A stretch of DNA of 54,827 nucleotides from Bacteroidales bacterium (GCA_017472115.1 JAFUQW010000142.1:1-54827), one strand, 5' to 3'. Counted from the first letter of the stretch, positions 16,588 to 26,149 are shown. Made by a program: numbers and translations. Notes: generated by a model from the letters alone, not told the origin.

Positions 16588-17852
16588 CTTATATCTGCGT
16601 CATATTCAATCTTCTGTCCCGGCACGAGATGTCCGCATACGATCTCCGGTACGGCATGCTCAGACACACCTTCACCGCTCACCACTACCCACTGCTCCTC
16701 GCCCGGCATCAGATTCTTCAGCGAATAATCACCCTTTGCACCTCCGACCGACACATAAGCGTCCCTGTATATCGGAGCCACACCGATGTTCGCCACAAGC
16801 ACGGCTGCAGAATCCTCCTTGACACGGAAATCCCTCAATTCGAATCTGTAACCCATCGACATCGAAGCTTCCTTGACCCTGTCCATGCTCTGATAACGCG
16901 GCTGGTCGTTGCCGTTGATGTAAGTCATGTGGTATTTCGCCACCTCATCCTCGAACCTGCGGCCGTACATTCCTGCGGTATCGAGACAATGCTGCTGATC
17001 GAAATCGGTGTAGTAGCTGAACTCTCCTCCGCAAGGTGCCTTCTTGTAACGCTCTTCGCCGAAGAACATCCAGCAGTCCCTGTTGTATTCATTATGCGTC
17101 TTGTGCATGAAAGAGTCATCGAAGTTTCCGAAACGGATGTCGAGAAGTTCCGGCTGAGCCTTCAGAGGTGAATACGTATCATCAGCCGCATCGATGGAAA
17201 TGCTCCATGTGGTGTTCTTGAAATAAGTGTCCATCTCCCTGAAGAACTTCGCCTGGAATTCCTTCGAAGGGAAGGTCTGACCTATCTTCCTCGGTCCGTC
17301 ATAAATATGATACTCCGCCCAGAGTCCGAATCCTGTCTGCACGAATGCAAGACGCGGATCATTGTCGTAACGCTCGGCAAAACGCTTGTGGAAGTCGAGG
17401 TGGAACCTCTGCAGTTCCTCGCAGCGCCAGTCAGGGAAATACGTGTCCCTGCCCTCGCTCTTGCCTACAGTCTCTTCGTATCCCGGCCATGCCTTGATAT
17501 AGTCAGGCACGGAACACTGCTGACCGACATAAGTGTAGCGGAAGCGTACCACCAGCTGATGCCCGCGCGCCGCCACCTGCTCCAGCAGCTTGTCCATAGG
17601 GGTCCAGTCATACACATCCTTTCCCTTGCATACGTCATTGTAGAGCATATATGCAAATTCGAGCTGGATCTTGTCCTTGCCGGTCACACATCGTCCGTTG
17701 GTTGTCCAGAGGACGATACCTGTCATAGGCTGCACATTCTCCACCTTGCTCTGAAGAGGAACACGGTCAAAGTCTGCATATTCCTGATCCTTTCCTGAAG
17801 GAGTGCAGGCAGCTGCAGCCATGATGGCAATCAATGTCAATATCTTTTTCAT
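16584..17852 (-). CDS. Diverged DUF4832-like TIM-barrel lipoprotein
   Basis: A 422-residue lipoprotein with lipobox AAC (C16). It is a distant relative of the three DUF4874/DUF4832 proteins downstream in coordinate (20373-25308). The matching landmarks are the N-terminal MTGIVLW strand, FVQTGFGLWAEYH with E180 (paralogues have QAGFVGVWGEW), and CGGEFSYYTDFDQQHC with E277 (paralogues have MGGETC). Both Glu residues sit where the acid/base and nucleophile would be in a clan GH-A-like barrel. A beta domain (about 335-422) closes the protein. Probable function: surface or periplasmic glycoside hydrolase, untested. It is 3 bases from the previous gene and overlaps the next by 4. Confidence 0.65.
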   Translation of the reverse strand: MKKILTLIAIMAAAACTPSGKDQEYADFDRVPLQSKVENVQPMTGIVLWTTNGRCVTGKDKIQLEFAYMLYNDVCKGKDVYDWTPMDKLLEQVAARGHQLVVRFRYTYVGQQCSVPDYIKAWPGYEETVGKSEGRDTYFPDWRCEELQRFHLDFHKRFAERYDNDPRLAFVQTGFGLWAEYHIYDGPRKIGQTFPSKEFQAKFFREMDTYFKNTTWSISIDAADDTYSPLKAQPELLDIRFGNFDDSFMHKTHNEYNRDCWMFFGEERYKKAPCGGEFSYYTDFDQQHCLDTAGMYGRRFEDEVAKYHMTYINGNDQPRYQSMDRVKEASMSMGYRFELRDFRVKEDSAAVLVANIGVAPIYRDAYVSVGGAKGDYSLKNLMPGEEQWVVVSGEGVSEHAVPEIVCGHLVPGQKIEYDADIR

Positions 17853-17855
17853 AGT

Positions 17856-20369
17856 TTAAAATGTGAAATCTACTTTGAAAAGGTATGATGTATCGGAATC
17901 ATCGGCAACCCAGACACAGCTGCGCTCATAGTCAAGATATACCGACTCGCAGTTGCCCGCATAGTTCACCTTGTAGGTCGCAAGATGCTTTGTCGCGTCA
18001 CCGTTGAAGAGATAGATCGACTGGGTCTCGGAATCGATGATCCAGATCTGGTCCTTCACCGGATCATAGCAGATGTCAGCGATCTCCTGGCATCCGATGG
18101 CCACGGTCTTGAGACTCTTCTTCCACACCACCTCACCATCGAGAGTATATGCCCACAGAGTCGCACCGGTCTGAGCACCCACAAGAAGCATATCATCCTT
18201 GTACCATGCGATACCCTCGACTCCGCTGTTGCCGTAATCTTCAGCATCTTTCACACGGAAGATTTCCTCAGCCTTCTTATAATCAGGAGCCTTCACGACA
18301 CCCACCCAGTTGCTTTCGCAGCCGAGATAAAGGTCGCCGGTAGCAGGATCTATGGTCACAGACTCCATATCGAGAGACTGCTTGAACACCTGCTCGAACT
18401 CTCCCTCGAAGCCTATCTTGCCGAGGACGCCCTGGTCACCGACACCCCAGAGGAATGATCCGTCAGTGTGGAGGCAGAGACCTGAAAGTTCCTGAACATC
18501 AACAGTATATTTCTCATATGCTCCCTTGACAGGAGTGCCCGGCTCGTTCTCGAAAGGAACGGAAGCTGTAGTCACACAACGCACGGCAAAGCCGTTGGAA
18601 GTAGGCTTTGTGCCGTTTCCGTATGACGCACCGCCCTCGCTCTCATTCGGGAATATGCGGAGATTGTATGCACTGACACCGTCAGATCCCGGACGCGAGC
18701 TCCATACGCGTGTGCCGACACCGTACTGCGAATAGTCTCCGCCTGTAGTGATATAGCCTCCAAGAGGGAACACCGCCTGAGGGTCTCCTACAGTGAACAT
18801 ATATGCGGCAGGATCATATTCCCAGCCCGGGAGCTCCCACGGATAGTTCGAGAATATGACAACTTCCGAACGATACGGCACCTTGTATCCAGGAGGACAT
18901 GGGTCGTACATGGTCTTGGTGCTGTACCAGAGATCTTCTTTTGTGGCACCGTTCCAATGTCCGTCGTAATCCGCGAACACGGTAGGATTCTTGAGAGCCT
19001 TCGACGTACTCATCTGTCCTCCGTAAAGGGTCATCTTCTGACCTGCAACGGAAGCCGGAGTTCCGGCAGCGAAATCAGCCACTCCCGGGAACGGATCCTT
19101 GCGGCCCCACTGATAGAAAAGTCCGGCCGACTCAGGAGAAGCACCTTCCGCAGTTGCAGCCACGAGAGCACCGAGATTACGGTCCATCGACTTCTTCCTT
19201 GAAATACCGTAAAGATTCTCTGTTATCGGGGTTTCAGGCACCCAGATGTGCCAGCTCCACATTATCACGCCCATGTCGTTCTTTGCCGCGATGACGGCAT
19301 TGCCCGGATGGAAACCTTCGGCAACACGGAAATATACCTGATCTTTTTCGAAATCAACGGCAGAAACGACGCTCTTGGAAGTAACCTCTCCGGTTGTTCC
19401 CCAAGACTCCCAAAGCACCTCGACAGAACCTATAGATGCCAACGGAGCAGTGCTGTTGCCCTTCACGGCCTTGAAAGTATATACGCCCGGCTCTGTCACG
19501 ACATAGCAGTTGGCAGTTTCGGATACACCGAGATCCACTGCACCCGCAGTCGGGATAGACGACTTATGCGTATCCGCAGCCGGTCTGCTGTAATCCGTAA
19601 GCGATGATGTGATGTCACCCAAAGCGATGAATCCGCTTCTCTTGATCTCATATGCCTTTTCCGTGTAGAGGGTCTTGACCGGCTCCTCACCCTTATAGAA
19701 CACAAGGTGGAATCCGTCAACAAGCTTCGGTTCGTTCGGGAAACAGATATGATTTACGACCGCACCGTCAGCCACCACACTGCCCTTGATGGAAGTCATC
19801 TCCGAACCTTTGCTTGAGGAATATATCTTGGCATTGGAGTTGACGCGCGATGTCAGATAGCTGTAGCCTATCAGCTCGTCATTGTTGCCTTTGATCTCAT
19901 ATGAATCGAAATCACCGGTGACTGTGAACGAGAAACCGCCCACAAGATATTCGAAAACGAAGGTCTCCCCGACATCATAACCGCTCAGCAGAAGGGCATT
20001 CGTTGCAGTGAAAGTATTCTTGTCCTTGCGCTGATCCTCACTTTTTACAAGTTCACCCGGATAAGCTGCATAAAGTTTCGATTTCACACCTTTCTGTTCG
20101 TATGGCGCGATACCCTCGACACTCACATAGCAGGTCTTGCCGTCGGTAGAGATGTCTCCGGCTGTCAGTGTGACAAGCACTTCATCGGCAGAAGTCTCAC
20201 CATGAACCAGAATACGGTCACCGGGAAGCCATGCCGCCTTTCCATCCGAAACCTCGGGAAGAATCAGGGCATGCTTGCCTTCGATATCGACAGGTCCGAT
20301 CTGGTCTATCGGTTCTTCACATGAAATGAAACATGCGCACGCAGCGACAATGCATAAAATCCTTTTCAT
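17856..20369 (-). CDS. Fimbrillin-like / FISUMP / beta-propeller lipoprotein
   Basis: An 837-residue lipoprotein (lipobox ISC, C17) with three modules. Residues about 30-265 are fimbrillin-like (KAAWLPGDRILVHG, YAAYPGELVK, FEYLVGGFSFTVTG). About 375-615 are FISUMP-like (MDRNLGAL, FYQWGRKDPFP, CPPGYKVPYRSE, VRCV). About 630-837 form a YncE/SdiA-regulated-like beta-propeller (SGLCLHTDGSFLWGVGDQG, VEGIAWYKDDMLLVG, IADICYDPVKDQIWIID). No catalytic motif is obvious. It is probably a surface binding or adhesion protein. The N-terminal module is closely shared with the next gene upstream (20373-22514), and the two genes are 3 bases apart. Confidence 0.75.
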   Translation of the reverse strand: MKRILCIVAACACFISCEEPIDQIGPVDIEGKHALILPEVSDGKAAWLPGDRILVHGETSADEVLVTLTAGDISTDGKTCYVSVEGIAPYEQKGVKSKLYAAYPGELVKSEDQRKDKNTFTATNALLLSGYDVGETFVFEYLVGGFSFTVTGDFDSYEIKGNNDELIGYSYLTSRVNSNAKIYSSSKGSEMTSIKGSVVADGAVVNHICFPNEPKLVDGFHLVFYKGEEPVKTLYTEKAYEIKRSGFIALGDITSSLTDYSRPAADTHKSSIPTAGAVDLGVSETANCYVVTEPGVYTFKAVKGNSTAPLASIGSVEVLWESWGTTGEVTSKSVVSAVDFEKDQVYFRVAEGFHPGNAVIAAKNDMGVIMWSWHIWVPETPITENLYGISRKKSMDRNLGALVAATAEGASPESAGLFYQWGRKDPFPGVADFAAGTPASVAGQKMTLYGGQMSTSKALKNPTVFADYDGHWNGATKEDLWYSTKTMYDPCPPGYKVPYRSEVVIFSNYPWELPGWEYDPAAYMFTVGDPQAVFPLGGYITTGGDYSQYGVGTRVWSSRPGSDGVSAYNLRIFPNESEGGASYGNGTKPTSNGFAVRCVTTASVPFENEPGTPVKGAYEKYTVDVQELSGLCLHTDGSFLWGVGDQGVLGKIGFEGEFEQVFKQSLDMESVTIDPATGDLYLGCESNWVGVVKAPDYKKAEEIFRVKDAEDYGNSGVEGIAWYKDDMLLVGAQTGATLWAYTLDGEVVWKKSLKTVAIGCQEIADICYDPVKDQIWIIDSETQSIYLFNGDATKHLATYKVNYAGNCESVYLDYERSCVWVADDSDTSYLFKVDFTF

Positions 20370-20372
20370 ATC

Positions 20373-22514
20373 CTAAATATTGAATTCGAGTATCTTGTTG
20401 TATCCTGTAGTCTCATCCCAGATGTCATCGTTGGCCAGACGGATCGAGAAGAGAGGGTTGTCGTGAAGCGTCGGCTTAGGATCCGGAAGATTGAGATAGA
20501 GAGTGCATCTGCCGGATGCATCATCAGGAATCCTTATAACCTTGTCGATATTGAATGTCCTTCCGGCAAACCAGTAGCGAGGATCGATGTCATTCATCTC
20601 ATAGACAGTCTTGCGTCCGTTTCCATCCACGAGGACAAGTTCGAATGCACGACCGTTCATCGGAGCCGCGAATCCGGTATTCCTGATCTGAAGCACTACA
20701 TTGAAATCCTTTCCGGCAGCCGCCTCGGAATGATAGACATCGGCAAGCGAAAGTCTGTAACCGAGACGCCTCTCCACTTCATCCCAGCAGTTTCCGTCTT
20801 TCCACACCTTATGCACCTGACGGTTGTATTCGCTGTTGAGATATGTCCAATGGTAGTCCTCCAGGTCCTTGAGAGTTACGTCACATTCGCAATACTGAGA
20901 TACCGCACATGTCTCTCCGCCCATCAGCACATATCTGGTGTCCCTCTTCCAATACTCGCGTGACGCATCGTTGTCAAATGTTCCCTGATCATTGGCAGAA
21001 GCCCCGAAGCAGTCGTTGAAACCGCTCAGACGCGCTTTGGCCGATCCGTCGTATGCAGTGGCAAGAGTCAAGGTGTCACGATAGCCTGTCGCATACATCA
21101 TCCTCTTGAACATAGGGGTACGCAGACCTACGGAACGATCTGCAGGAAGAGCGTCGAGCATGGCATCTATCACTTCCTTGCGGAGCGCATGCTCTTCAGG
21201 GGTATCGGGACCGAACACGAAGTTCTCCGTGTAGTACCACTCTCCCCAGACTCCCACGAAGCCTGCCTGGAGGCACATGATCACATCTCCATATTCCTGA
21301 AGGATAGGCTTGATGTTGCTGATATGCTTCTGCACGATCTCAGGCTTGGCATCCCACGGCTTCTCGGATTCGCTGTCGGAATATGCGAACCTCATGACGC
21401 ACTTCGCGCCGTTTTCCCTGAGGACCTGCATATTTGCCCTCACCATCTGAAGGAATTCGTCACTGATGTCTCCATCCATATACTGCTTAGGATAGAATCC
21501 CATGTAGAAGATAGTCCTGTTTTCGAGTCTTGCAGACCTGATCCTTTCGGCAGTGATAGGAGAAGCGGTGGCACGCTTGAAGCTTGCAGTCGAATAGAAT
21601 CCTCTTTCAGGATTAGGAAAGACTGCATCGGACTCGGTAAACGAGATATGGTTGAGATGGCTGTAGTCCGGCAGGACATCAGGCTCATGCTGTGAGTTGT
21701 CCGGTTCCTTATCTTCCTTCAGCAGCGAAGTGATGTCACCGAGATCGATGAATTCACCGCGTGAGATATTGATTTCGCCCTCGGTATCCAGCATCATCAC
21801 ACGCTTGCCCCCCTTGCAGAGATACAGCTTGTAGCCGTCTTCAAACGAAGGTTGCTTGAAAGGAAAATATATGTAGTTGACAGTAGTTCCATCTGCGGTC
21901 ACAGCACCTGAGACAAGGGTCTTTTCACCGACCTGTTCCATACCAGCGATATGGACCTTGTCAGTCATGCGGCATGTCACCTCGTCGTAACCCACGGTCT
22001 CGCCGTAATTGCCGGCAAACTCGTATGAATCATAGTCTCCGCTGACCTTGAACATGAAAGCTCCGGTAATGTATTCGAATACTATTGTCCCGGCTTCTGT
22101 GTCATAGCCGCTGAGCAGGAGGTTGCCCGGATTGACGAAGGTATTCCTGTCCTTGCACTCGCCCTCGTTCTTCACGAGATCCGCAGGATATGCAGCAATG
22201 TATCTTACATTGACGTTCTGAGCCTTGTACGGTTTCAGTCCCGAAAGATCAACTGTGAACAATGTGTCATCCTTGATATCTTCCGCTGTCAGAGTCACGA
22301 TCTTCTGATTGTCCGAACTTCCTCCATGAAAAAGGATCTTGTCTCCGGGCAGCCATGCGGTCTTGCCGTTCTCGACAAGAGGAAGGACACAAGAGAATAC
22401 GGTTCCCCCTTCTTCTTCAGGTTCAGGAACAGGAGGGGCAGGCCTCTCGCATGATGCTGTCAGCACCATGGTCATCAGCAGTAAAGAAACAATCCTTTTC
22501 ATAGTATCGGTCAT
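20373..22514 (-). CDS. Fimbrillin-like domain fused to DUF4874/DUF4832 putative glycoside hydrolase
   Basis: A 713-residue lipoprotein (TASC lipobox; MKRIVSLL at 22502 is an equally good start). Residues about 30-265 are a fimbrillin-like domain with KTAWLPGDKILFHG and AAYPADLVKNEG, nearly the same as in the neighbouring 837-residue protein. From about 290 it is a DUF4874 plus DUF4832 protein: FPNPERGFYS, CLQAGFVGVWGEWYYTENF, MGGETCAVSQYCEC, EDYHWTYLNSEYN, then a C-terminal beta domain ending SIRLAND..WDETTGYNKILEF. The two Glu residues in WGEW and GGET are conserved in all paralogues here. The fusion suggests that the extra N-terminal module was added by domain shuffling. Substrate unknown. 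Confidence 0.72.
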   Translation of the reverse strand: MTDTMKRIVSLLLMTMVLTASCERPAPPVPEPEEEGGTVFSCVLPLVENGKTAWLPGDKILFHGGSSDNQKIVTLTAEDIKDDTLFTVDLSGLKPYKAQNVNVRYIAAYPADLVKNEGECKDRNTFVNPGNLLLSGYDTEAGTIVFEYITGAFMFKVSGDYDSYEFAGNYGETVGYDEVTCRMTDKVHIAGMEQVGEKTLVSGAVTADGTTVNYIYFPFKQPSFEDGYKLYLCKGGKRVMMLDTEGEINISRGEFIDLGDITSLLKEDKEPDNSQHEPDVLPDYSHLNHISFTESDAVFPNPERGFYSTASFKRATASPITAERIRSARLENRTIFYMGFYPKQYMDGDISDEFLQMVRANMQVLRENGAKCVMRFAYSDSESEKPWDAKPEIVQKHISNIKPILQEYGDVIMCLQAGFVGVWGEWYYTENFVFGPDTPEEHALRKEVIDAMLDALPADRSVGLRTPMFKRMMYATGYRDTLTLATAYDGSAKARLSGFNDCFGASANDQGTFDNDASREYWKRDTRYVLMGGETCAVSQYCECDVTLKDLEDYHWTYLNSEYNRQVHKVWKDGNCWDEVERRLGYRLSLADVYHSEAAAGKDFNVVLQIRNTGFAAPMNGRAFELVLVDGNGRKTVYEMNDIDPRYWFAGRTFNIDKVIRIPDDASGRCTLYLNLPDPKPTLHDNPLFSIRLANDDIWDETTGYNKILEFNI

Positions 22515-22523
22515 TATGCGGTT

Positions 22524-23909
22524 CTATAATTCAAATTCTATCAATCTGTTGTATCCTGTCTTGCCGTCCCAGGTACCGAGATTGGCAAGACGGATGGAGA
22601 AATACGGATGATCGTGAAGCGCCGGTTCCGGGTCGGGCAGATTCAGATAAAGCGCACATTCTCCAGAAGCATCAGAAGGTATGGTCACCTCCCTGTCGAT
22701 AACTATCTTCTCCCCTGCAAACCAATAGCGCGGATCGAGATCATCAAGTTCATACACAGACTTTTTTCCGTTCCCATCCACAAACACGAGTTCGACATCC
22801 CTCGGATTCATCGGCGCGGCAAATCCGGCATTCTTCAATTCAAGCACTATCCTGAACTTCTCTCCCGGCACTGCTTCCCGGGAATGATGTATTCCCGTAA
22901 GATAGAGCCTGTAGCCGAGTCTGATGAGGATTTCGTCATAACATCCATCCGACTCCCACCTGTTGGAGATTCCCGACGGACCGCTGAGATAAGTCCAATG
23001 ATAATCCTCCATGTCCTTGAGCGACTGGACGCATTTGCAGTAATTCGAAATCTGGCAGGTCTCGCCTCCCATCATCACATATTTCGATTCCGTTTTCCAG
23101 AACTCTCTCGCCCCTTTCTCCGTAAATGTACCCATATCGTTATAGTCGGCACCGAAGCAGTCATTGTGAGCACAGATCCTCGCAAGATCGGAACCGTCAT
23201 GAGCAGTTTCCAAAGTCAAAGTGTCTGCATAACTGTCAAGGAACATCCTCTTCTTGAACATCGGCGTCCTCACTGCAATCTGCCTGTCCGCAGGCAAGGC
23301 ATCGAGAAGAGCCAGCATCACCTCCTTACGGAGAGCGTGTTCTTCAGGCGTCTTGGGGCCCTGTACGAAATGGTCTGTAAAAGCCCATTCTCCCCACACT
23401 CCTATAAATCCGGCCTGAAGGCAGAGGACAACATCGCTGTTGCGCTGCAGCACAGGCTTGAGCTGTTCTATATGACGATGGACCCATTCCGGAGAAGCAT
23501 CCCACGGATGTCCCGTCTCGTACATGTCAGTCTTGTAAGCGAATCTCAGCAGGCACTTGGCACCTGTCTCCCTCAACACCTGCATGTTCGCATCTATCAT
23601 GTCGAGGTATTCCTGAGATATGTCGGACTCCATAAAGTCCGTCAGATAATAGCCGGTATATATGATCGTTACCCCCAGAGCTCTCTGCTGCATCACAAAC
23701 TTCGGCGAAAGTCGGTCCTGCGGGGTATAGTAGTTACCACCTGCATATAAGCCACGTTCCGGATTCGGAAAAGGATATTTTATCACGGTAACCGGCTCGC
23801 TGACCAGTCCGGGATACTTCGAATCCATGCCATCATCCTTGCCGATCGGAGAGCATCCGAGCAGCATCAAGGTCAGGCCTGACGCTATGATATGATGTGC
23901 AACTGACAT
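22524..23909 (-). CDS. DUF4874/DUF4832 putative glycoside hydrolase, lipoprotein
   Basis: A 461-residue lipoprotein (LLGC lipobox, C19). It has the DUF4874 start FPNPERGLYAGG, the barrel core VVLCLQAGFIGVWGEWAFTDHF, the segment KYVMMGGETCQISNYCKC and EDYHWTYLSG, then a beta domain ending SIRLANLGTWDGKTGYNRLIEF. It is the most diverged of the three tandem copies (for example an inserted YYTPQDRLSPKF region), so it may have a different specificity. It is flanked by paralogues 9 and 22 bases away. The family has no firmly assigned activity that I know of; the glycoside hydrolase idea rests on the barrel-like pattern, two conserved Glu and genomic context. Confidence 0.72.
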   Translation of the reverse strand: MSVAHHIIASGLTLMLLGCSPIGKDDGMDSKYPGLVSEPVTVIKYPFPNPERGLYAGGNYYTPQDRLSPKFVMQQRALGVTIIYTGYYLTDFMESDISQEYLDMIDANMQVLRETGAKCLLRFAYKTDMYETGHPWDASPEWVHRHIEQLKPVLQRNSDVVLCLQAGFIGVWGEWAFTDHFVQGPKTPEEHALRKEVMLALLDALPADRQIAVRTPMFKKRMFLDSYADTLTLETAHDGSDLARICAHNDCFGADYNDMGTFTEKGAREFWKTESKYVMMGGETCQISNYCKCVQSLKDMEDYHWTYLSGPSGISNRWESDGCYDEILIRLGYRLYLTGIHHSREAVPGEKFRIVLELKNAGFAAPMNPRDVELVFVDGNGKKSVYELDDLDPRYWFAGEKIVIDREVTIPSDASGECALYLNLPDPEPALHDHPYFSIRLANLGTWDGKTGYNRLIEFEL

Positions 23910-23931
23910 TTCTCAGCCAGCCATGACATTC

Positions 23932-25308
23932 CTACAAAGTGAACTCGGCAATCTTGTTATATCCTGTAGCCTCATCCCAGATCTCGTCATTTGCAAGACG
24001 GATAGAGAATAGAGGATTATCATGCAGAACAGGCTTAGGGTCAGGAAGGTTGAGATAAAGAGTGCATGCTCCTGAAGCATCAGCCGGAATCTTCACTGTC
24101 TCATCGATGGTTATATCTTCACCAACGAACCAGTAGCGCGGATCGATGTTCTCGAAAGGATATACGGTCTTCTTTCCATTGCCGTCAACCAGGACAAGCT
24201 CTACTGCACGTCCGTTCACAGGAGCTGCAAATCCGGTGTTCTGAAGCTTGAGGACAACCCTGCTGTCAGCACCTGCAACCGGAGCCGACTCTGTATAGAC
24301 ATCTGTAAGAGAAAGTCTGTAACCGAGACGGCGCTCGATCTCATCCATACATCCGTCAGTCCTCCAGCGTCCGAGAACCTTGCCGTGATATTCGCTGTTG
24401 AGGTAAGTCCAGTGATAATCCTCCATATCCTTGAGAGAATTCTCGCAGGTACAGTATTTGGACAATCCGCAGGTCTCACCACCCATGAACACATATCTTG
24501 AATCCTTTCTCCAGAACTCGCGCGACTCCTCACCGCTGAATGTTCCCGTATCGTTGGCAGAAGCACCGAAGCAGTCGTTGAAGCAGCTGAGACGGGCACG
24601 TGGAGTACCGTTGTACGCAGTCTCGACAGTAAGAGTATCTGCATAACTCTCTGCATACATCATCCTCTTGAACATAGGCGTGCGGAGAGACACGGTACGG
24701 TCGGCAGGAAGGGCGTCGAGCATTGCATCGACAACAGCCTTGCGAAGGGCATGATCTTCCGGAGTCTTAGGATTGTAAACGAAATTCTCGGTATAATACC
24801 ACTCACCCCATACTCCGACGAAACCTGCCTGAAATGTAAGGATGACATCACCGTACTCCTGAAGGATCGGCTTGATGTTCTGGATGTGACGATGCACGAT
24901 CTCAGGTGTCGGGTCCCATGGCTTCTCGCTTTCGCTGTCAGAATAAGCTATGCGGAGAATACACTTTACACCGCCCTGTCTGAGAAGTTCGAAATTGGTT
25001 CTCATCAGGTCGAGGAATTCCTGTCCTATGTCTCCGTTCATATAATCGGTAGGATAGAATCCCATATAGTAAAGGGTCTTGTTGATCTTCCTCTGCGTCT
25101 CCATGCTCTTGAGGGTCACAGGAGAATCTGTTGCCGAATGGAAACTCTTCACGGCATAGAATCCGCGCTCAGGATTGGCAAAAGCCTTGTCCGACTCGGT
25201 AAAAGTCTGATGATTCATTCCTTCATATTCATCGGTCTTGCCGATAGGATTGCATGAGGCGGCCATGGAAATGAAAGCCGCAGCAAGAAGAATGGTTATG
25301 GTTTTCAT
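23932..25308 (-). CDS. DUF4874/DUF4832 putative glycoside hydrolase, lipoprotein
   Basis: A 458-residue lipoprotein (AASC lipobox, C19). FANPERGFYAVKSF opens DUF4874. E169 lies in GFVGVWGEWYYTENF and E278 in FMGGETCGLSKYCTC, 109 residues apart, suitable for a retaining pair at the ends of strands 4 and 7 of a barrel (inference). Other fixed blocks are ALPADRTVSLRTPMFKRMMY, DCFGASANDTGTF and EDYHWTYLNSEY. The C-terminal beta domain ends NPLFSIRLANDEIWDEATGY. It is much closer to the C-terminal part of the 713-residue protein than to the copy between them. A hairpin (25338-25373) precedes it in the transcript, separating it from the lipoprotein genes. Confidence 0.72.
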   Translation of the reverse strand: MKTITILLAAAFISMAASCNPIGKTDEYEGMNHQTFTESDKAFANPERGFYAVKSFHSATDSPVTLKSMETQRKINKTLYYMGFYPTDYMNGDIGQEFLDLMRTNFELLRQGGVKCILRIAYSDSESEKPWDPTPEIVHRHIQNIKPILQEYGDVILTFQAGFVGVWGEWYYTENFVYNPKTPEDHALRKAVVDAMLDALPADRTVSLRTPMFKRMMYAESYADTLTVETAYNGTPRARLSCFNDCFGASANDTGTFSGEESREFWRKDSRYVFMGGETCGLSKYCTCENSLKDMEDYHWTYLNSEYHGKVLGRWRTDGCMDEIERRLGYRLSLTDVYTESAPVAGADSRVVLKLQNTGFAAPVNGRAVELVLVDGNGKKTVYPFENIDPRYWFVGEDITIDETVKIPADASGACTLYLNLPDPKPVLHDNPLFSIRLANDEIWDEATGYNKIAEFTL

Positions 25309-25337
25309 GTTCGGTTTTATACTATAAATATGTGGTT

Positions 25338-25373
25338 TTGGGACATCCTGCCGCGGTCAGGCGGCAGGACATC
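25338..25373 (-). promoter_or_regulatory. Intra-operon hairpin, copy 2
   Basis: This 36-base sequence is identical to 27004-27039. CCTGCCGC and GCGGCAGG form the stem, with flanking GACAT/ACATC giving further partial pairing. It lies in the 79-base gap after the last of three lipoprotein genes and before the DUF4874/DUF4832 genes. No U-tract follows, so it is more likely an mRNA-processing or stabilising structure or a partial terminator than a full stop. Confidence 0.6.
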
Positions 25374-25387
25374 AAAGATAATACAAA

Positions 25388-26149
25388 TTATTTAACAACG
25401 TTCACTCTGAGGAGCGGTGCAAGACCTGACGGATTGTCATCTGTAACATTTGCGTTAGGAAGAACACCTACAGAGTTCCATTCCTGCTGGATGTCGAAAC
25501 CTATACCGAAAGTGTCAGCAAGCTCTACGCCCATGAGCATCTCTCTGAGGAGTGAGAACTCATACTTGTTGCCTGAACCTGCACCTGTTCCGATACCGCT
25601 GCCTGAAGAGAGAACAGACTCACCCCAGAGCCATCCGCTTTCGCCGACTCCACCTTCCCAAGGATAAAGACCCGGATCATATGAGCAGAATGCACCTGCT
25701 TCCATTACTGCACCTTCCATATTCCACTCGCTGTGCGGATCAGTCCACTGGTCACCGTATCCACCGGTAGTGTCGCTGTTGTCAGCATCAAGATAAACAT
25801 GGAAAGGAACCCACTCTGTGTCAGCAATCTCGTCCTCTACGAACTCGAAATAAACATTCACATAAACTGCGTCAGCATAAACCTTTACAGTCTTGAGGGC
25901 TGTGTACTTTGCATCAGCAGAGCAAGTTGCAACAGCAACCTTAGATGCATCGAGAGCATCCCAGTCAGCGAAATCACCGTCGATAGTGATAGGGCTTGAA
26001 TACTCCTCTACGCACTCGCAAGGATCCTTGCCGCAGTCAGGGCAGAGGTTCTCATCTGTCTTGCCGCCATCCGGCTTTGTCTCCTCACATGCTGTGAAAG
26101 ACATCATTGCTGCAGCGAAAATCGCTGCCAAAGTCATAAACTTTTTCAT
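25388..26149 (-). CDS. CBM9/DOMON-like lipoprotein with Cys4 motif, copy 3 of tandem set
   Basis: A 253-residue lipoprotein. The signal and linker (FTACEETKPDGGKTDEN) are followed by CPDCGKDPCEC and SSPITIDGDFADWDALDASKVA, then AVYVNVYFEF and a Gly/Asp-rich beta domain with calcium-like DADNSDTTGG. The N-terminal 80 residues are almost the same as in the two upstream copies, while the rest has diverged, as expected for paralogues tuned to different ligands. The fold pattern suggests CBM9-like binding of glycans at the cell surface. There is no catalytic signature. It is the last of the tandem set in transcription order. Confidence 0.75.
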   Translation of the reverse strand: MKKFMTLAAIFAAAMMSFTACEETKPDGGKTDENLCPDCGKDPCECVEEYSSPITIDGDFADWDALDASKVAVATCSADAKYTALKTVKVYADAVYVNVYFEFVEDEIADTEWVPFHVYLDADNSDTTGGYGDQWTDPHSEWNMEGAVMEAGAFCSYDPGLYPWEGGVGESGWLWGESVLSSGSGIGTGAGSGNKYEFSLLREMLMGVELADTFGIGFDIQQEWNSVGVLPNANVTDDNPSGLAPLLRVNVVK

